Origin: Basidiobolus meristosporus CBS 931.73
Lineage: Eukaryota > Basidiobolomycota > Basidiobolomycetes > Basidiobolales > Basidiobolaceae
NCBI GenBank assembly: GCA_002104905.1
Contig: MCFE01000713.1
Coordinates: 1-42,768 of the forward strand
DNA length: 42,768 bases
Reading direction: 5' to 3'
Shown: positions 27,652-37,865 of the stretch, piece by piece
Position numbering within the stretch: position 1 is the first letter of the stretch
How the letters are laid out: each line of letters begins with the position of its first letter
Notes under the pieces: model-generated
What the model was told of the DNA's origin: nothing
The model's input: only the letters and a program-made list of their open reading frames with translations
Databases searched by the model: none
Position numbers and translations under genes: made by a program

Positions 27652-29025
27652 TCAAAGTTTGTGGATGGATTTGCCATCAACAAACACCTGGGCGATATTA
27701 CGATCATCACCGTTGTTGATGAACTTCTCAAAGATAGTGTTGAGCTTGTCATGGTCAAACAGATCGATGGGTGATCCGCGAGTGCTGGGATTAACGATCA
27801 GAGCGTCAAATTGCTTGCCCACAACAAAGTTACCAAGCTTCTCCTTCATCCCGAGTACGTCGGCTCCACCGAGTGTAGCGATGTAGAAGATCTCGGGCAA
27901 CTTCAAGTACTTATCATCTGGATGCTCAAAGCTACGGGCAATCCCAGCGAAGTAGGCGTTACGGATGCTGTTGAGGATGGATGTTGAGTAGCCACCGGAA
28001 ACGTCAGTCCCAAGGCTGAGCTTTTGTCCATCTGTTAGCATCTGGCGAATTTTGGCTATCCCGCTGCGGAGACTCAAGTTGGAGTTGGGACAGTGGGAGA
28101 TGCCCGCCCCCCGTTGCTTGAGCAGTTTCTGTTCCGCATCGGTTGGGTAAACCACATGGGCCATGATGGTGCGGTTGGTTAGCAGCCCATGGGCATCATA
28201 AACCGATGTATAGTCGGGCTGATCAGGGTGAAGCTCTTTGACCCAAGCGATTTCGTCCAGGTTCTCATCCAGATGAGATTGGATAGGGAGATTATATTTG
28301 CTGGCCAATGCGGCAAGACCTTTCATCAATTCAGAGGTGCAGGAGGGTACAAATCGGGGAGTGATAATTGGAGTGACTCGGGAGTTTTTCTTGCCAAGGA
28401 CGTACTGAATAAAAGCCTCGGAGTCTTTCAAGCTTTTCTCGGTGGTCTCGATGTAGTAGTCTGGGGAATTCCTGTCCATGTTTACCTTCCCGACAAATGC
28501 ACGCTGGCCCCTACGCTCTACGATGTCGGAGAGGATTTTGCTTGCTTCAAGATGGATTGTGGCATAATAACTAGCCGCTGTGGTGCCGCCCCGGATGAGT
28601 CGGTCAACAACTTTCCCATATGCCTCCTTGGCGTAGCTGGTGTCGTTGAACCGAGCCTCACGAGGAAAAGTATATGTATTTAGCCAGTTGAGTAGCTGCA
28701 AGTCCATCCCAGATCCGGTGAATACGTACTGTGGAGCATGGATGTGTGTGTCGATTAAGCCTGGCATGATGAATTGTTGGTTGCCTAGACGAGTAACACT
28801 AGCTCTGTATTTTTCACGCATCTGATTGACTTGCTGCTCGGTCGCGTTTCTTTCCACTTGTATGATCTTTCCAGCGGTATCTACTACGATCACACCATTA
28901 CTTACATACTCGATGCTTGTAACGTCGGCGGAATGAACGAAGTTTCCGTAGAATATATCCCCAGCAGCAGCATTGGCGGAGGCTGCGAGTGCGGCAGAGA
29001 GCATGGCAAGAGTTAAGAAGCGCAT
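27652..29025 (-). CDS. Secreted guanine deaminase
   Basis: The protein has 457 residues and belongs to the amidohydrolase superfamily, guanine deaminase group (guanine plus water to xanthine plus ammonia). Zinc-site motifs are present in order: PGLIDTHIHAPQ (His94 and His96), QSHLDENLDEI, IMAHVVY, ISHCPNSNLSLRSG and LGTDVSGGYSTS (metal-binding Asp). The C-terminal part reads VGKQFDALIVNP, as usual in this family. Unlike typical cytosolic guanine deaminases it starts with a signal peptide (MRFLTLAMLSAALAASANA), so it is probably exported and may release nitrogen and purine from the surroundings. A Met 16 codons upstream would precede the signal peptide with charged residues, so the inner Met is preferred. 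It converges with RGS-B and has its own TATA box. Confidence 0.88.
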   Translation of the reverse strand: MRFLTLAMLSAALAASANAAAGDIFYGNFVHSADVTSIEYVSNGVIVVDTAGKIIQVERNATEQQVNQMREKYRASVTRLGNQQFIMPGLIDTHIHAPQYVFTGSGMDLQLLNWLNTYTFPREARFNDTSYAKEAYGKVVDRLIRGGTTAASYYATIHLEASKILSDIVERRGQRAFVGKVNMDRNSPDYYIETTEKSLKDSEAFIQYVLGKKNSRVTPIITPRFVPSCTSELMKGLAALASKYNLPIQSHLDENLDEIAWVKELHPDQPDYTSVYDAHGLLTNRTIMAHVVYPTDAEQKLLKQRGAGISHCPNSNLSLRSGIAKIRQMLTDGQKLSLGTDVSGGYSTSILNSIRNAYFAGIARSFEHPDDKYLKLPEIFYIATLGGADVLGMKEKLGNFVVGKQFDALIVNPSTRGSPIDLFDHDKLNTIFEKFINNGDDRNIAQVFVDGKSIHKL

Positions 29026-29086
29026 TTTCGAGGTAGGATTGCTGAGAGAGCACCGAGAACACTTACTAGGCACTCAACTCCATGGT

Positions 29087-29093
29087 TTTTATA
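29087..29093 (-). promoter_or_regulatory. TATA box for the guanine deaminase gene
   Basis: The minus strand reads TATAAAA, 61 bp before the ATG at 29025. Confidence 0.5.
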
Positions 29094-30521
29094 CGTTTCC
29101 AGGCCAAAACCATTCGCAGTTCCTAATTACTCTTAGGGCCTATGCGAATGCTTTCACCTGTCATGATATGATTTTGTTGTCGTACGGTGTTCAGACTTTG
29201 GGAAAAGCGTGGCAGATGATTGATAAAATAGCTAGCATTAAAGATAAGGCGAGATAAAGCGAAGTTTGTTTATCGTTTAATTCATGACGAGCTATATCCG
29301 ACTAGAGCTCCCAAATCCTGAGAATTACTCGAGAGCGATTACCGGATTCCCTATTTAGGTTACAGCAGGCTTCTGAATCTGCCCACTTTTGGGCACATTT
29401 ATGGTGTTTGGCTATGATGATGTAGTGTACTCCCTCCGAATAAATCACAGCATCCGTAGTCTCACCACTAATCCTTCTGCCTATTACCAGCGTCGTCACG
29501 AATTCGATATTACTCGCTTATAACTGGAGGAGTGTCTGTGTGGGAAGAAAGGCTACGGAACAAAACTAGGAATACGGAGACATATCTTGATGTAGTACAC
29601 CAATTCATTGGCTCAACTGCAGAGATTATCTCTGATACCAACCATCCAAGACGGTCAATTTCTCAATTGTAGCTATTATGGAAGCCCTCTTAATCAGGTG
29701 CTGTGATGGGAAACAATTCAAGGCAAACTGTTCGAGTCGGCTGCCTCTTGCTTATAGCCCGTGGCATAGCCTCCTTAAACAGAATGCCTCTTATTTAGAA
29801 AGTAGAGCTTAATAGGGCCGTTAGCAAGCACCTTGGCTCAATTAACGCTTGTTTGCCTAAATTCAGAGGGATTAAATACTGGCTATTAACATACTAAGTT
29901 GCGTTGGTAAATGCACACTTGGCAGCATAACTTGGATGTGATAATGCCTTACGTGGGATACAAGGGCCACATTTTCTACCCATGTCTAACCACGAATAAT
30001 GGAAAGATTCTCGTAGAAACCCTACATACAATTTAATCCATAACATCGTTGGTATTTGTGGAACTGTGTTGAATGCTTATTATATTGCCAAGTACCTGCA
30101 GTCAAGGCATGGCACCAAATGAGCTTAACTTGAACTCCACAAATACGCACTCATCCCAGGATATCCCGCACCTAAAGAGAGCATGCAGCGAGTTGTGGAA
30201 ATGGGTAGATTAATGAGCACCCCAGGTTCTAATTTCTCGGGCGTACAAGCTGCTAATCCAAAATCCCCGCAGCAAGGTCCATCGTGAATCGAAGTTTTGC
30301 CAAGTTATTACGATTCCATAACCCAAATCCATGTAGCCTCATCTAAAATGTTGGATTGACTTGACTACATTAATACGGATCAAGGTGGATCCAGGTTCGA
30401 AGAACTAATAATCTCTCCGATCGTGATTAAATTGAATTTTATGCTATCTTACTAGTTAGTAGTCGGGAAGAGAAGTGCAATGCTCCTGCTTTCGTGTTTG
30501 AACTCTGAGCCAGGAATCACT
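29094..30521. other. Intergenic region between divergent genes
   Basis: About 1.4 kb without a supportable gene, between the guanine deaminase (minus) and RGS-C (plus). It should hold the upstream control regions of both. A short stretch near 29800-29860 (GPLASTLAQLT) faintly recalls an LRR unit but is too short to call. A TTAAAAG sequence at 30523-30529 could serve as a weak TATA element for RGS-C. Confidence 0.45.
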
Positions 30522-30600
30522 TAAAAGGATGGGAACTCTTCTCGCCAAAACCACAATCGACTCTCTCGCTTTGAATACACATTACTACAATACGCTCGAA

Positions 30601-31884
30601 ATGGAGTGGACTGTGTCTCAGAAGATATATTACCCGTTGACAATTATCTGGAACGTAATCTTGGTTGTTTCTACTCTCCTGTTCATATCTCAACGACACT
30701 CGCCGTCAATCCGATACCGCAGCATCACGCTCTCAGTGTTGATGGTCATATCCAACTCACTGGTGACAACGCTTTATTTGGGCCGTGAGCCTGATGTCGA
30801 GAGCTTTCCGTGCTTTTTAAATCTATGGATATCTTCTATCGCAATCCCGCTGTGGCTGACTTCAGTAGCAGGGAGATTCATGCGATTGGCCTTTCTTTAT
30901 CACTTCAGCCAAGCTAAACTCATGGCCGGTACGGGTAGTGCGAGATATGTTGACAAGGCTACGTTGGAAAACGGCGCTATCTCCACATACTTGGTGCTAG
31001 ATGAGAATTGGTATGCACAGCATCGCGAGAAGTTTACTACCAAGTACATCGCGAAACTCATTGGCGCGTGTGTAGCGTTCCAAACTGTGTTGACTCTAAT
31101 TATTCAGGTGTTCACTATCAAGTTCCAGATTACACCCAAGATTGCCACTGGAGGATGCCTGGTTGGCTGGGAGTTTATTCCGGTGTGGCTAACTTCGGCC
31201 TTTTACGTATTTCTGTTGTGCCCCCTCTTCATCACCTGGATTCGTGGAGTAAACGATGCATATGGCATACGACGAGAGCTGATTGCAGATTTTACACTTG
31301 GTGTACTCGCCTTCCTGCTCTATATTATATTCGCATCGTTCCCACAAATGAAAAACATACGCCTGATTTTTCCTGCTGCCCACTGGAGTGTTGTGGCTCT
31401 GGTCTTTAGTCATATCTTCAGCATCGTAGCTCCCACTATCGAGGCATTAAAAGGGGGCCCTAAGACACGAAAGTCTACAAGTCTAGCCTCGTTTGATTCT
31501 ATGGTTGAGGATCCCCGGCAGTTTGAAGTATTCAAACGATTCACTTTGAGAGATTTCAGCGTTGAGAACGTTCTCTTCTATGAGAGAGTTATTCAGCTCA
31601 AATTGAAATACCAGGATCTTCCATATAACCCGAAAGGCTCGCTGAGCACTGAGGTGGTCTATGAGCTTACTAACATCTATAACACCTTCATCACGACTGG
31701 TTCCGAATTCGAACTCAACCTTGAAGCGGCTACCATCAGCAGACTCAAGGAACGCTTCCAGAAAGAGTTGCGGCTGGACGTTTTCGACCAGGCTTTAATG
31801 GAAGTACGAAACCTGATGTATAGATATACCTATCCTAGATTTGTGAAGCTTAGCCGAAAGAATCTTGAAGAAACCATGCTGTAA
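30601..31884 (+). CDS. 7TM-RGS protein (RGS-C)
   Basis: The protein has 427 residues, no introns, and the same layout as RGS-A: seven hydrophobic segments, for example YPLTIIWNVILVVSTLLFI, SITLSVLMVISNSLVTTLYL, WEFIPVWLTSAFYVFLL and HWSVVALVFSHIFSIV. A C-terminal RGS domain follows (FEVFKRFTLRDFSVENVLFYE through MEVRNLMYRYTYPRFVKL). Its DNA is clearly more diverged from RGS-A than that of RGS-B, so it is an older duplicate. The predicted role is GTPase acceleration on a G-alpha protein under control of the membrane domain. The start is placed at MEWTVSQ to match the paralogues; an ATG 24 codons upstream would add a stretch absent from them. Its 3' end converges with the sulfotransferase gene. 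Confidence 0.87.
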   Translation: MEWTVSQKIYYPLTIIWNVILVVSTLLFISQRHSPSIRYRSITLSVLMVISNSLVTTLYLGREPDVESFPCFLNLWISSIAIPLWLTSVAGRFMRLAFLYHFSQAKLMAGTGSARYVDKATLENGAISTYLVLDENWYAQHREKFTTKYIAKLIGACVAFQTVLTLIIQVFTIKFQITPKIATGGCLVGWEFIPVWLTSAFYVFLLCPLFITWIRGVNDAYGIRRELIADFTLGVLAFLLYIIFASFPQMKNIRLIFPAAHWSVVALVFSHIFSIVAPTIEALKGGPKTRKSTSLASFDSMVEDPRQFEVFKRFTLRDFSVENVLFYERVIQLKLKYQDLPYNPKGSLSTEVVYELTNIYNTFITTGSEFELNLEAATISRLKERFQKELRLDVFDQALMEVRNLMYRYTYPRFVKLSRKNLEETML

Positions 31885-31930
31885 GTTTGTTAAATAGCCT
31901 AAAGACTCAGCCATGGGGTGTGATGATGCT

Positions 31931-31936
31931 TTTATT
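31931..31936 (-). terminator. Poly(A) signal for the sulfotransferase gene
   Basis: AATAAA on the minus strand, about 105 bases after the stop codon at 32041. It lies between the stop codon of RGS-C and the AATAAA of RGS-C, so the two transcripts should overlap. Confidence 0.35.
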
Positions 31937-31975
31937 TACTCTTCCCGTTTGATGACCAACGGTGGGCAGATATTA

Positions 31976-31981
31976 AATAAA
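31976..31981 (+). terminator. Poly(A) signal for RGS-C
   Basis: AATAAA lies 91 bases after the stop codon at 31884. Confidence 0.4.
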
Positions 31982-32040
31982 TATATGAAACAGGTATGTA
32001 TGCACGTATGCACATATAGCCTATCCCCAGAAGCTCCATT

Positions 32041-33395
32041 TCATTCTTTACCCTGTAAGTAAGTGAGTCGTTCATAGAATGTAGAGCAATGTGCTTGAAT
32101 TTCTGGTTTGAGAGACTCGTCAACTTTTGTTTGTTTATGCTGGACCTGGTTTGCCTGCTGTTGGTGCAAGAACTCCTGATAGTCCTTTGGCAGAGGGATG
32201 TTTAGTTTTGTGCAAATTTTGGATATGGCCTCTGGGATATTTTCAAACAGCTTGGCGAACTCGATGATCTGTACATGGCTTTTCTGATTTAGCAATCTCG
32301 TTATGTACTGAAGCTCCTCTTCGTGGGCACGATAGAAATAGCTCAGCATGATACTCCTGAATTCAGGCTTTGTAAACGGATCGTAATGGGTTGTGTGGAT
32401 GCTTATGCCTGAAAACAGCTTGACTAGGCTCGGTATGCTCTCTTCCGGCTGTCTGTAGATAAAAACAAATCTTGCGTCCGGATAGATCTCTTGAATTAGC
32501 TCGTATTCCCCCGTCCAGCACATGACCCATTTTGCCATGTATATGGACTGCGCGTTGCCCCGCTTATACAAGATTTTCTGGATCAATTTGCGATGGAAGT
32601 CGAACAACCTGGTGCGTAGGGACTTGTCTAATGAACGGAAATTCAAGAAATTGTTCATGCACTCAGGCGATGGGTATTGCTGGTATTGCGCAGCGGAGAA
32701 AGAGAAGTGGAACATAAAAGCGATGTCGTCTTCTTCCCAGTTATCCATATTCATCGGATGCATTTTGCTCACCTCGTCAAGTCCACTGGGAAGGGGATCA
32801 AAAAACGCTCGCAATCTGTTGTGGAAAAACCTCTCATCATACTGGCTGAAATACTCGGCTACGTATTGCACCCATAGAATCGGATAGGAGATTTCCCATA
32901 GAGTCAGTGCTACCACATGCTGTTCGTTGGATGCTAGGAAGTCCAATAGCTTGGTAGTGCCTGAACGAGGCTGTCCCAGAATAAACACAGGCTGGTTGAT
33001 TCTGGCCAAGTGATAGAGCGGAAACAGAATCTCGTCAATCCACCATGCAATGTTCATCGCTGGGTGCTTGATGCAGAAATTGTAGAACAACCGTGCGAGC
33101 CCACCAGTTCTACATGGGGCATGCACAGTGAGTACTTTCATCCTGTTCCAAGTAAACATGCTAAATACCTTATGTGTAAAGGAAGTGATGTGTCAGTCAA
33201 CGAATTCTTGATGTAGGTCCAAGCATATGGACCCAGCCAGAAAGGCGCAAAAAATGGAGAAATCAGATAAAAGGCAAGTAACCAGGTGGTCCAGCCAAGC
33301 CAATACACTACACTCCATAGAAGCAGCACGGGGCACACCAGAGACGTGAGTTGGTTGGCTATAAGGTCCGACCGCATGTTGGTGGATGAGCTCAT
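32041..33395 (-). CDS. Membrane-anchored sulfotransferase, two exons
   Basis: Exon 1 is 33395-33169 and exon 2 is 33109-32041, joined over a 59-nt GT-AG intron (33168-33110). The product has 431 residues. Exon 1 encodes two hydrophobic stretches (LVCPVLLLWSVVYWLGWTTWLLAFYLI as one block, then FFAPFWL), so the enzyme is probably a Golgi or ER membrane protein. Exon 2 carries the PAPS-binding loop (PVFILGQPRSGTTKL, near residue 116) and the 3'-phosphate-binding motif (FVFIYRQPEESIPSL), as in sulfotransferases that move sulfate from PAPS to hydroxyl groups of lipids, sugars or small molecules. The acceptor cannot be read from sequence. Without the intron the two frames do not join. A start at 33159 would lose the anchor. 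The intron length matches those of the MATE gene. Confidence 0.82.
33110..33168 (-). other. Intron of the sulfotransferase gene
   Basis: It starts GTATTTAG and ends CATGTAG, 59 nt, and keeps the frame (HIR to TGGLARLFY). An alternative 26-nt intron ending at 33143 also keeps the frame but is too short to be likely. Confidence 0.65.
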
Positions 33396-33438
33396 ATTAA
33401 CCAGCAGGGATGTAAGTGAGTAAGGCGAGGTTGGCTAA

Positions 33439-33445
33439 TTATATA
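33439..33445 (-). promoter_or_regulatory. TATA box for the sulfotransferase gene
   Basis: The minus strand reads TATATAA, 43 bp before the ATG at 33395, inside the near-palindrome GGCTAATTATATATAGCC. Confidence 0.5.
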
Positions 33446-35913
33446 TAGCCAAAAACTGAGAATATTGCGTAATATTGGGTAATCAAAAACGACACGTTTG
33501 CCACCTGAGAATCCGGTCAGCACATGGAGCTTCGAAATGGAGTGAAACAACCCCTAATCCATCAAGAATGAAGATCGCCGAGTTTGCTACTTCGTTAAGC
33601 GATCAGCATTGTTCTCATGGCCTCCTGCATACTTGATGGCATAGCTTTACTCATTCCTATCATTTTAAACACATCACACTGTTGTTGATGGGGCATCGTT
33701 GAGCAGATGCTTTCCTCTGGCCATGTAGCTATTTGCTTCTCAACACAATGATGCTACCACTAATTTGGCTTGATATCCGGATATACGGGGCAGCTCCCAA
33801 ATTAGTATGCCGAAATTGCCAAAGCTCGCTAATGTATTGACCTTCCAGGCCTCAATGCCGTTACAAGTCTCGATCTGGAAATGTAAATCCTTGACCAGTT
33901 GATTAGAGCGGACTCGGATGGCGTAAACTGATTGGCTTTGTTCAAGATATGGCGTTGTTTAAGCACCAATATTTGTGTACCGAGTTTAGATATAGGTTGG
34001 CGATTGTCACATTGTCCGCTTGAAGCTTGGCTATTGGCATACGAATAAGATGTGCTGAATTTTATTGTGTCATTGTCACACACAAACGTTGCTTGCACAA
34101 GCATAGAACAAGGTTTAAAGAATATCCACGTTAAATGAGTATAATTTGCTTCTATAACGTTGTTGGTATAAAATCATCGAGTTGGTTGATGAAATTAATC
34201 CGATTTGCAGTGACAATGCGTGAAATATTAGATGATGGATATTGCATGGACCTGTGGGACTCCTTTAAACCAGGCTGAACTGGGGCTAAATACTAATTCG
34301 GGTATCTCCCATTTATCCTCCTCAACTGAATTCTCTAACGTCGCTATTGTTGAGAATAGAAAGGCTAATTTGTAGAGATCGGGTCTAAAAATAAACCAAC
34401 CTTTGTGCAAACGTTGCTACTGCAGGGACGGGGATTTTGCTTGTTGCCTTGGGTGCAGTCATTCAAATGAAACCAGCATGCAAAGGGAACGTCGATCTAC
34501 TAGTTGGGACAAACAGAACAATGCCAATGACTACCAGGCACTTCATAAGCTTCAAACCTTAATAGCGTACTCCGTCCCTGATGGCCTTTCTTTTCTCTCC
34601 TTCAGATGAATTGCTTCGGACACCATTCAGACCATTTAAATTCAGTCACTTGTGATACAGTTGTACGGTTCACACGAATAGATCTATATAGGGTTACAAG
34701 GGGCTATGACACTTGTTGACTAATCTATCGATATTGGCCAAGTTACAACTTGACCAAATAAGACGCCTTTCCTATCCTGCTCCTTTGATCCCAGTTCAAA
34801 CCAATGTTACCATTGATACCAGTGTAGCAGTTGCCAGGTTTGCACACAAAACCCTTTATGACCATCATACCACAATCGCACGCCACAACGAATAGTTATA
34901 GGAAGGTGATTCCGAGTTAGAGGTCATCTTGCCATAGTGATGCATTGTGAATCCAGATATATCAGCTCTTGAAATAAGGCCATTTCAACCATTGAATGCC
35001 ATGCCAATCCCTCCCACCGCCCATTGCACCCTCATTCCTTGGAATTTTTCCGACCCGACCGTTTCACCGCTCGATCAGATTCTAGTCCACATGGTCATTC
35101 TGGGATATTTCCACTAGTGGTTTGTTTCTCACCAGCTACAACTCCATTGCGCCTCTTGAATATACGAGATGCTCCTGGGGTTATTCATCACATGGCTTCC
35201 CACAGACTCATTCTTTAATTAGGTTGCAGTCGATACATGTGCCATTGTGATTCAGCCACTATTGAGGTGGACTTGGGCCCAACTCCAAGGCTGACCGAAG
35301 GGCTGCTGCCACACGCATGCCGACCGCCCCATATAAACCAACAATCTACGACATATCGGCAATCTCATCCGACTGAACAATACAATCAGATGTATAACAT
35401 GGAAGCTCGCCCTTCCTGAGCAACCAATGCGAATACGAAGCGACAATTTTAGGTTGTATCATTTTGCTCAAGCTCCACAGGTGCCATGGCGAGATTCGTG
35501 ATTTTGCGGGTTTGTAGAGTAATATTGTGTAAGTGACACAAGAGCCTCACAGTGTCTCGTGTGTGGATAGGAAATATTGAGAATTGCTCCAATATGGGCT
35601 TCGAAAATCTGCTCTTACTAAATACCAAATTGGTGCCACCGAGTCCATGGCACAATATATATCTTCGAAATCATGAAGTTGACCTTGGATGTTTGTACAA
35701 CGATCGATTTCACGTATCACCATTCCTCCAAAATAGAGCTCTGCTCTTTGTGCAGATGGCCTTTATTCTCCTATACCTCCTACCACTGTAGCCATCATCA
35801 GGCATCAAGGGCTATGGTTGCCGAGTAGGAACACCAAAAATTTTAAGCTAGGTGTTCGTCAGGAGAGTTTCCCATCAATCTATTTCTGGATCAAGATCCG
35901 ATCAATCTTCAGG
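33446..35913. other. Intergenic region
   Basis: About 2.5 kb without a supportable gene. Several open frames of 60-91 codons occur on both strands but none has recognisable content or a partner frame across a plausible intron. It separates the divergent sulfotransferase and MATE genes. Confidence 0.45.
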
Positions 35914-35920
35914 TATATAA
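35914..35920 (+). promoter_or_regulatory. TATA box for the MATE transporter gene
   Basis: TATATAA lies 106 bp before the ATG at 36027, a longer leader than at the neighbouring genes. Confidence 0.45.
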
Positions 35921-36026
35921 CAGACTCAGGCAGCGGCATTGCTGCCCAACTTCCCTCAGTTTCAGTCTCAGTCCACTGAACCCTTGGAAGTATCTGCTCT
36001 TGTCTTCCTTTTGTTGCACTTAACGC

Positions 36027-37865
36027 ATGTCGACCATAACTCACTGCAAGTCAAAGGTGTACATCCCCGATGAGCAGACGCCTCTTCTCCCAAAGAGCCT
36101 CATCGACGATGTGCCAAGCTATCCCAATTTCAACATCTGGTGGTCCGAATTCTGCTTGCTTGTAAAATCCTCGACCCCGGTAGTCTTGACCTATATGCTC
36201 CAGAACTCCATTCAGCTGGCCAGTATTTTCTCCTTGGGGCATTTGGTAAGCTTTCTGCTCGGCTTGATTCAAGTGTGCGTTCTATTGACCCATCTCTTGT
36301 TCTTAGGGATCAAATGGTACATACGATCTGGTTTCAAGTCAAATATTGCCGTTTTAACATCTCTATTTAGAGCTTGCGGTTGCTGCACTGGCAAATATGT
36401 TTGCTTCTGTCACTTGCTGGTCTGTCTCCATCGGCATTTCCACTGCCCTGGATACACTTGGAAGTCAAGCATATACTGGCTCCAATGATCCTCATGCATT
36501 AGGTGTATATCTTCAAAGGGCCATAGGGATTATGTCCATAATCTTCGTACCTATCTCCTTTTTGTGGTGGAATGCGGAATACCTGCTGCTCTGGTTACGC
36601 CAGGATCCTGAGCTGGCTGCCCTTGCAGGCCAGTTTTTGAGGTACCTTTTGCCAGGGGCATTCCCATTTGTATGCTTCGAATGCGTCAAGAGATATTTAC
36701 AAGCGCAAGGTAAGGCAGCGGATATTATCTGCAGTGTTGTGGTGATTCTCACTAATCAACCCTGCGCCCAGGCATTATGCATGCTAGCACATATGTTCTA
36801 CTCATCGCTAGTCCATTGAACGCACTTACCAATTATCTGTTCGTCTGGAGAGAGCCATTCAAGCTTGGCTTTATTGGTGCACCCTTGGCCACTTCCTGTA
36901 CATATGGCATCATGCTGCTACTGCTTGTACTATACGTGAAGTTTGTTGCCGGTGGAGATGCTTGGGGTGGTTGGAGCCGCAAGGCATTGCAAGGATGGTT
37001 GCCTTTCTTGAAACTTGGTAAGATTCCCACAGATATTAGATTTCCTCAGGCTGGGAATTAATCAATTTATTTCGTTCCAGCATTCCCAGGCACGATTATG
37101 ATTTGCTGCGAATGGTGGGCTTTCCAGGTATCTGGTTTGGCCGCAGCGTACTTTGGTACAGTTGCATTAGCGGCTCAGTCTATTCTCTTGACTAGCTCCT
37201 CTTTGTGCTTCACCATACCAATGGGTAAGCCGAGCTGAGTTCGTGCATCTAAATCACCCAACTAACCACAGGTATCGAAACGTTCTAGGGATCAGCATCG
37301 CCTCCAGTAATCGTGTAGGGAATTTGTTAGGGTCTGGCCGTCCAAACCATGCCAAATTAGCTGCATATTGCTCATTGATCCTGGCATTTTTGTTCGGGTC
37401 GCTCAATTCTACCGTGTTGTTCTCCCTTCGCAATGTATGGGGATATCTTTTTAACGATGATGAGAAAGTGGTTTCACTGGTGGCTCAGGTGTTACCCATT
37501 AGTGCGATGTTTCAGGTTCGCTTAATGATCAGGTGTCATTTTAATATCACATCTACTAATACAGCCTGATCTAGATCTTCGACGGACTTGGTGGGGTTAC
37601 TGGAGGTGTTTTACGCGGGCAAGGCAAGCAGGAGATTGGGGCTTATGTCAACATCGCGGCATATTACCTGATTGCACTGCCCATTGGTTACTGGCTTGTG
37701 TTTGTTCGGGACGGAAGCTTGCCAGGTATATGGTCTGCCTTCTTGATAGCACTTTTCGGTGTATCAGTTGGCCAGCTAACCTCTATACTTCGCACCAACT
37801 GGATAGAAGAGGTTCGGAAGAGCAAGGAGAGAGTCAAGATCGAGAGCGACTCCGAGACCTTGTAA
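36027..37865 (+). CDS. MATE-family transporter, seven exons
   Basis: Exons: 36027-36245, 36307-36316, 36371-36709, 36772-37017, 37081-37224, 37289-37515 and 37575-37865. Together they give 491 residues in one frame. MATE proteins export cationic drugs, metabolites or flavonoid-like compounds in exchange for protons or sodium. MatE domain landmarks are present: QLASIFSLGHL joined to GSNELAVAALANMFASVT through a 10-nt exon, then STALDTLGSQAYTGS, LPGAFPFVCFECVKRYLQAQG, PLNALTNYLFVW, ISIASSNRVGNLLGSG and FDGLGGVTGGVLRGQGKQ. All introns are 54-64 nt with GT-AG ends. The length suits fungal MATE proteins such as yeast Erc1 or plant DTX types. It probably lies in the plasma or vacuolar membrane. The substrate is unknown. 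Confidence 0.9.
36307..36316 (+). other. 10-nt microexon of the MATE gene
   Basis: The exon GGATCAAATG sits between a 61-nt intron (36246-36306, ends TTCTTAG) and a 54-nt intron (36317-36370, starts GTACAT, ends ATTTAG). With it the protein reads GHLGSNELAVAAL, the expected MATE motif (GHLG..ELA). Without it the frame would be lost or the motif would lack four residues. Confidence 0.75.

Noticed and set aside
30529-30600. Upstream ATG that would extend RGS-C by 24 residues
   Set aside because: Paralogues start at the position of 30601 and the extra residues have no counterpart. A TATA-like element ends at about the upstream ATG itself.
33143-33168. 26-nt intron in the sulfotransferase gene
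   Set aside because: It keeps the frame but is far shorter than the firm introns here (54-64 nt). The 59-nt alternative fits length and frame.
36246-36372. Single 127-nt intron in the MATE gene without the microexon
   Set aside because: It needs an acceptor two bases later (AGAG) and loses four residues of the conserved GHLG..ELA motif. The microexon model gives the full motif with normal intron sizes.
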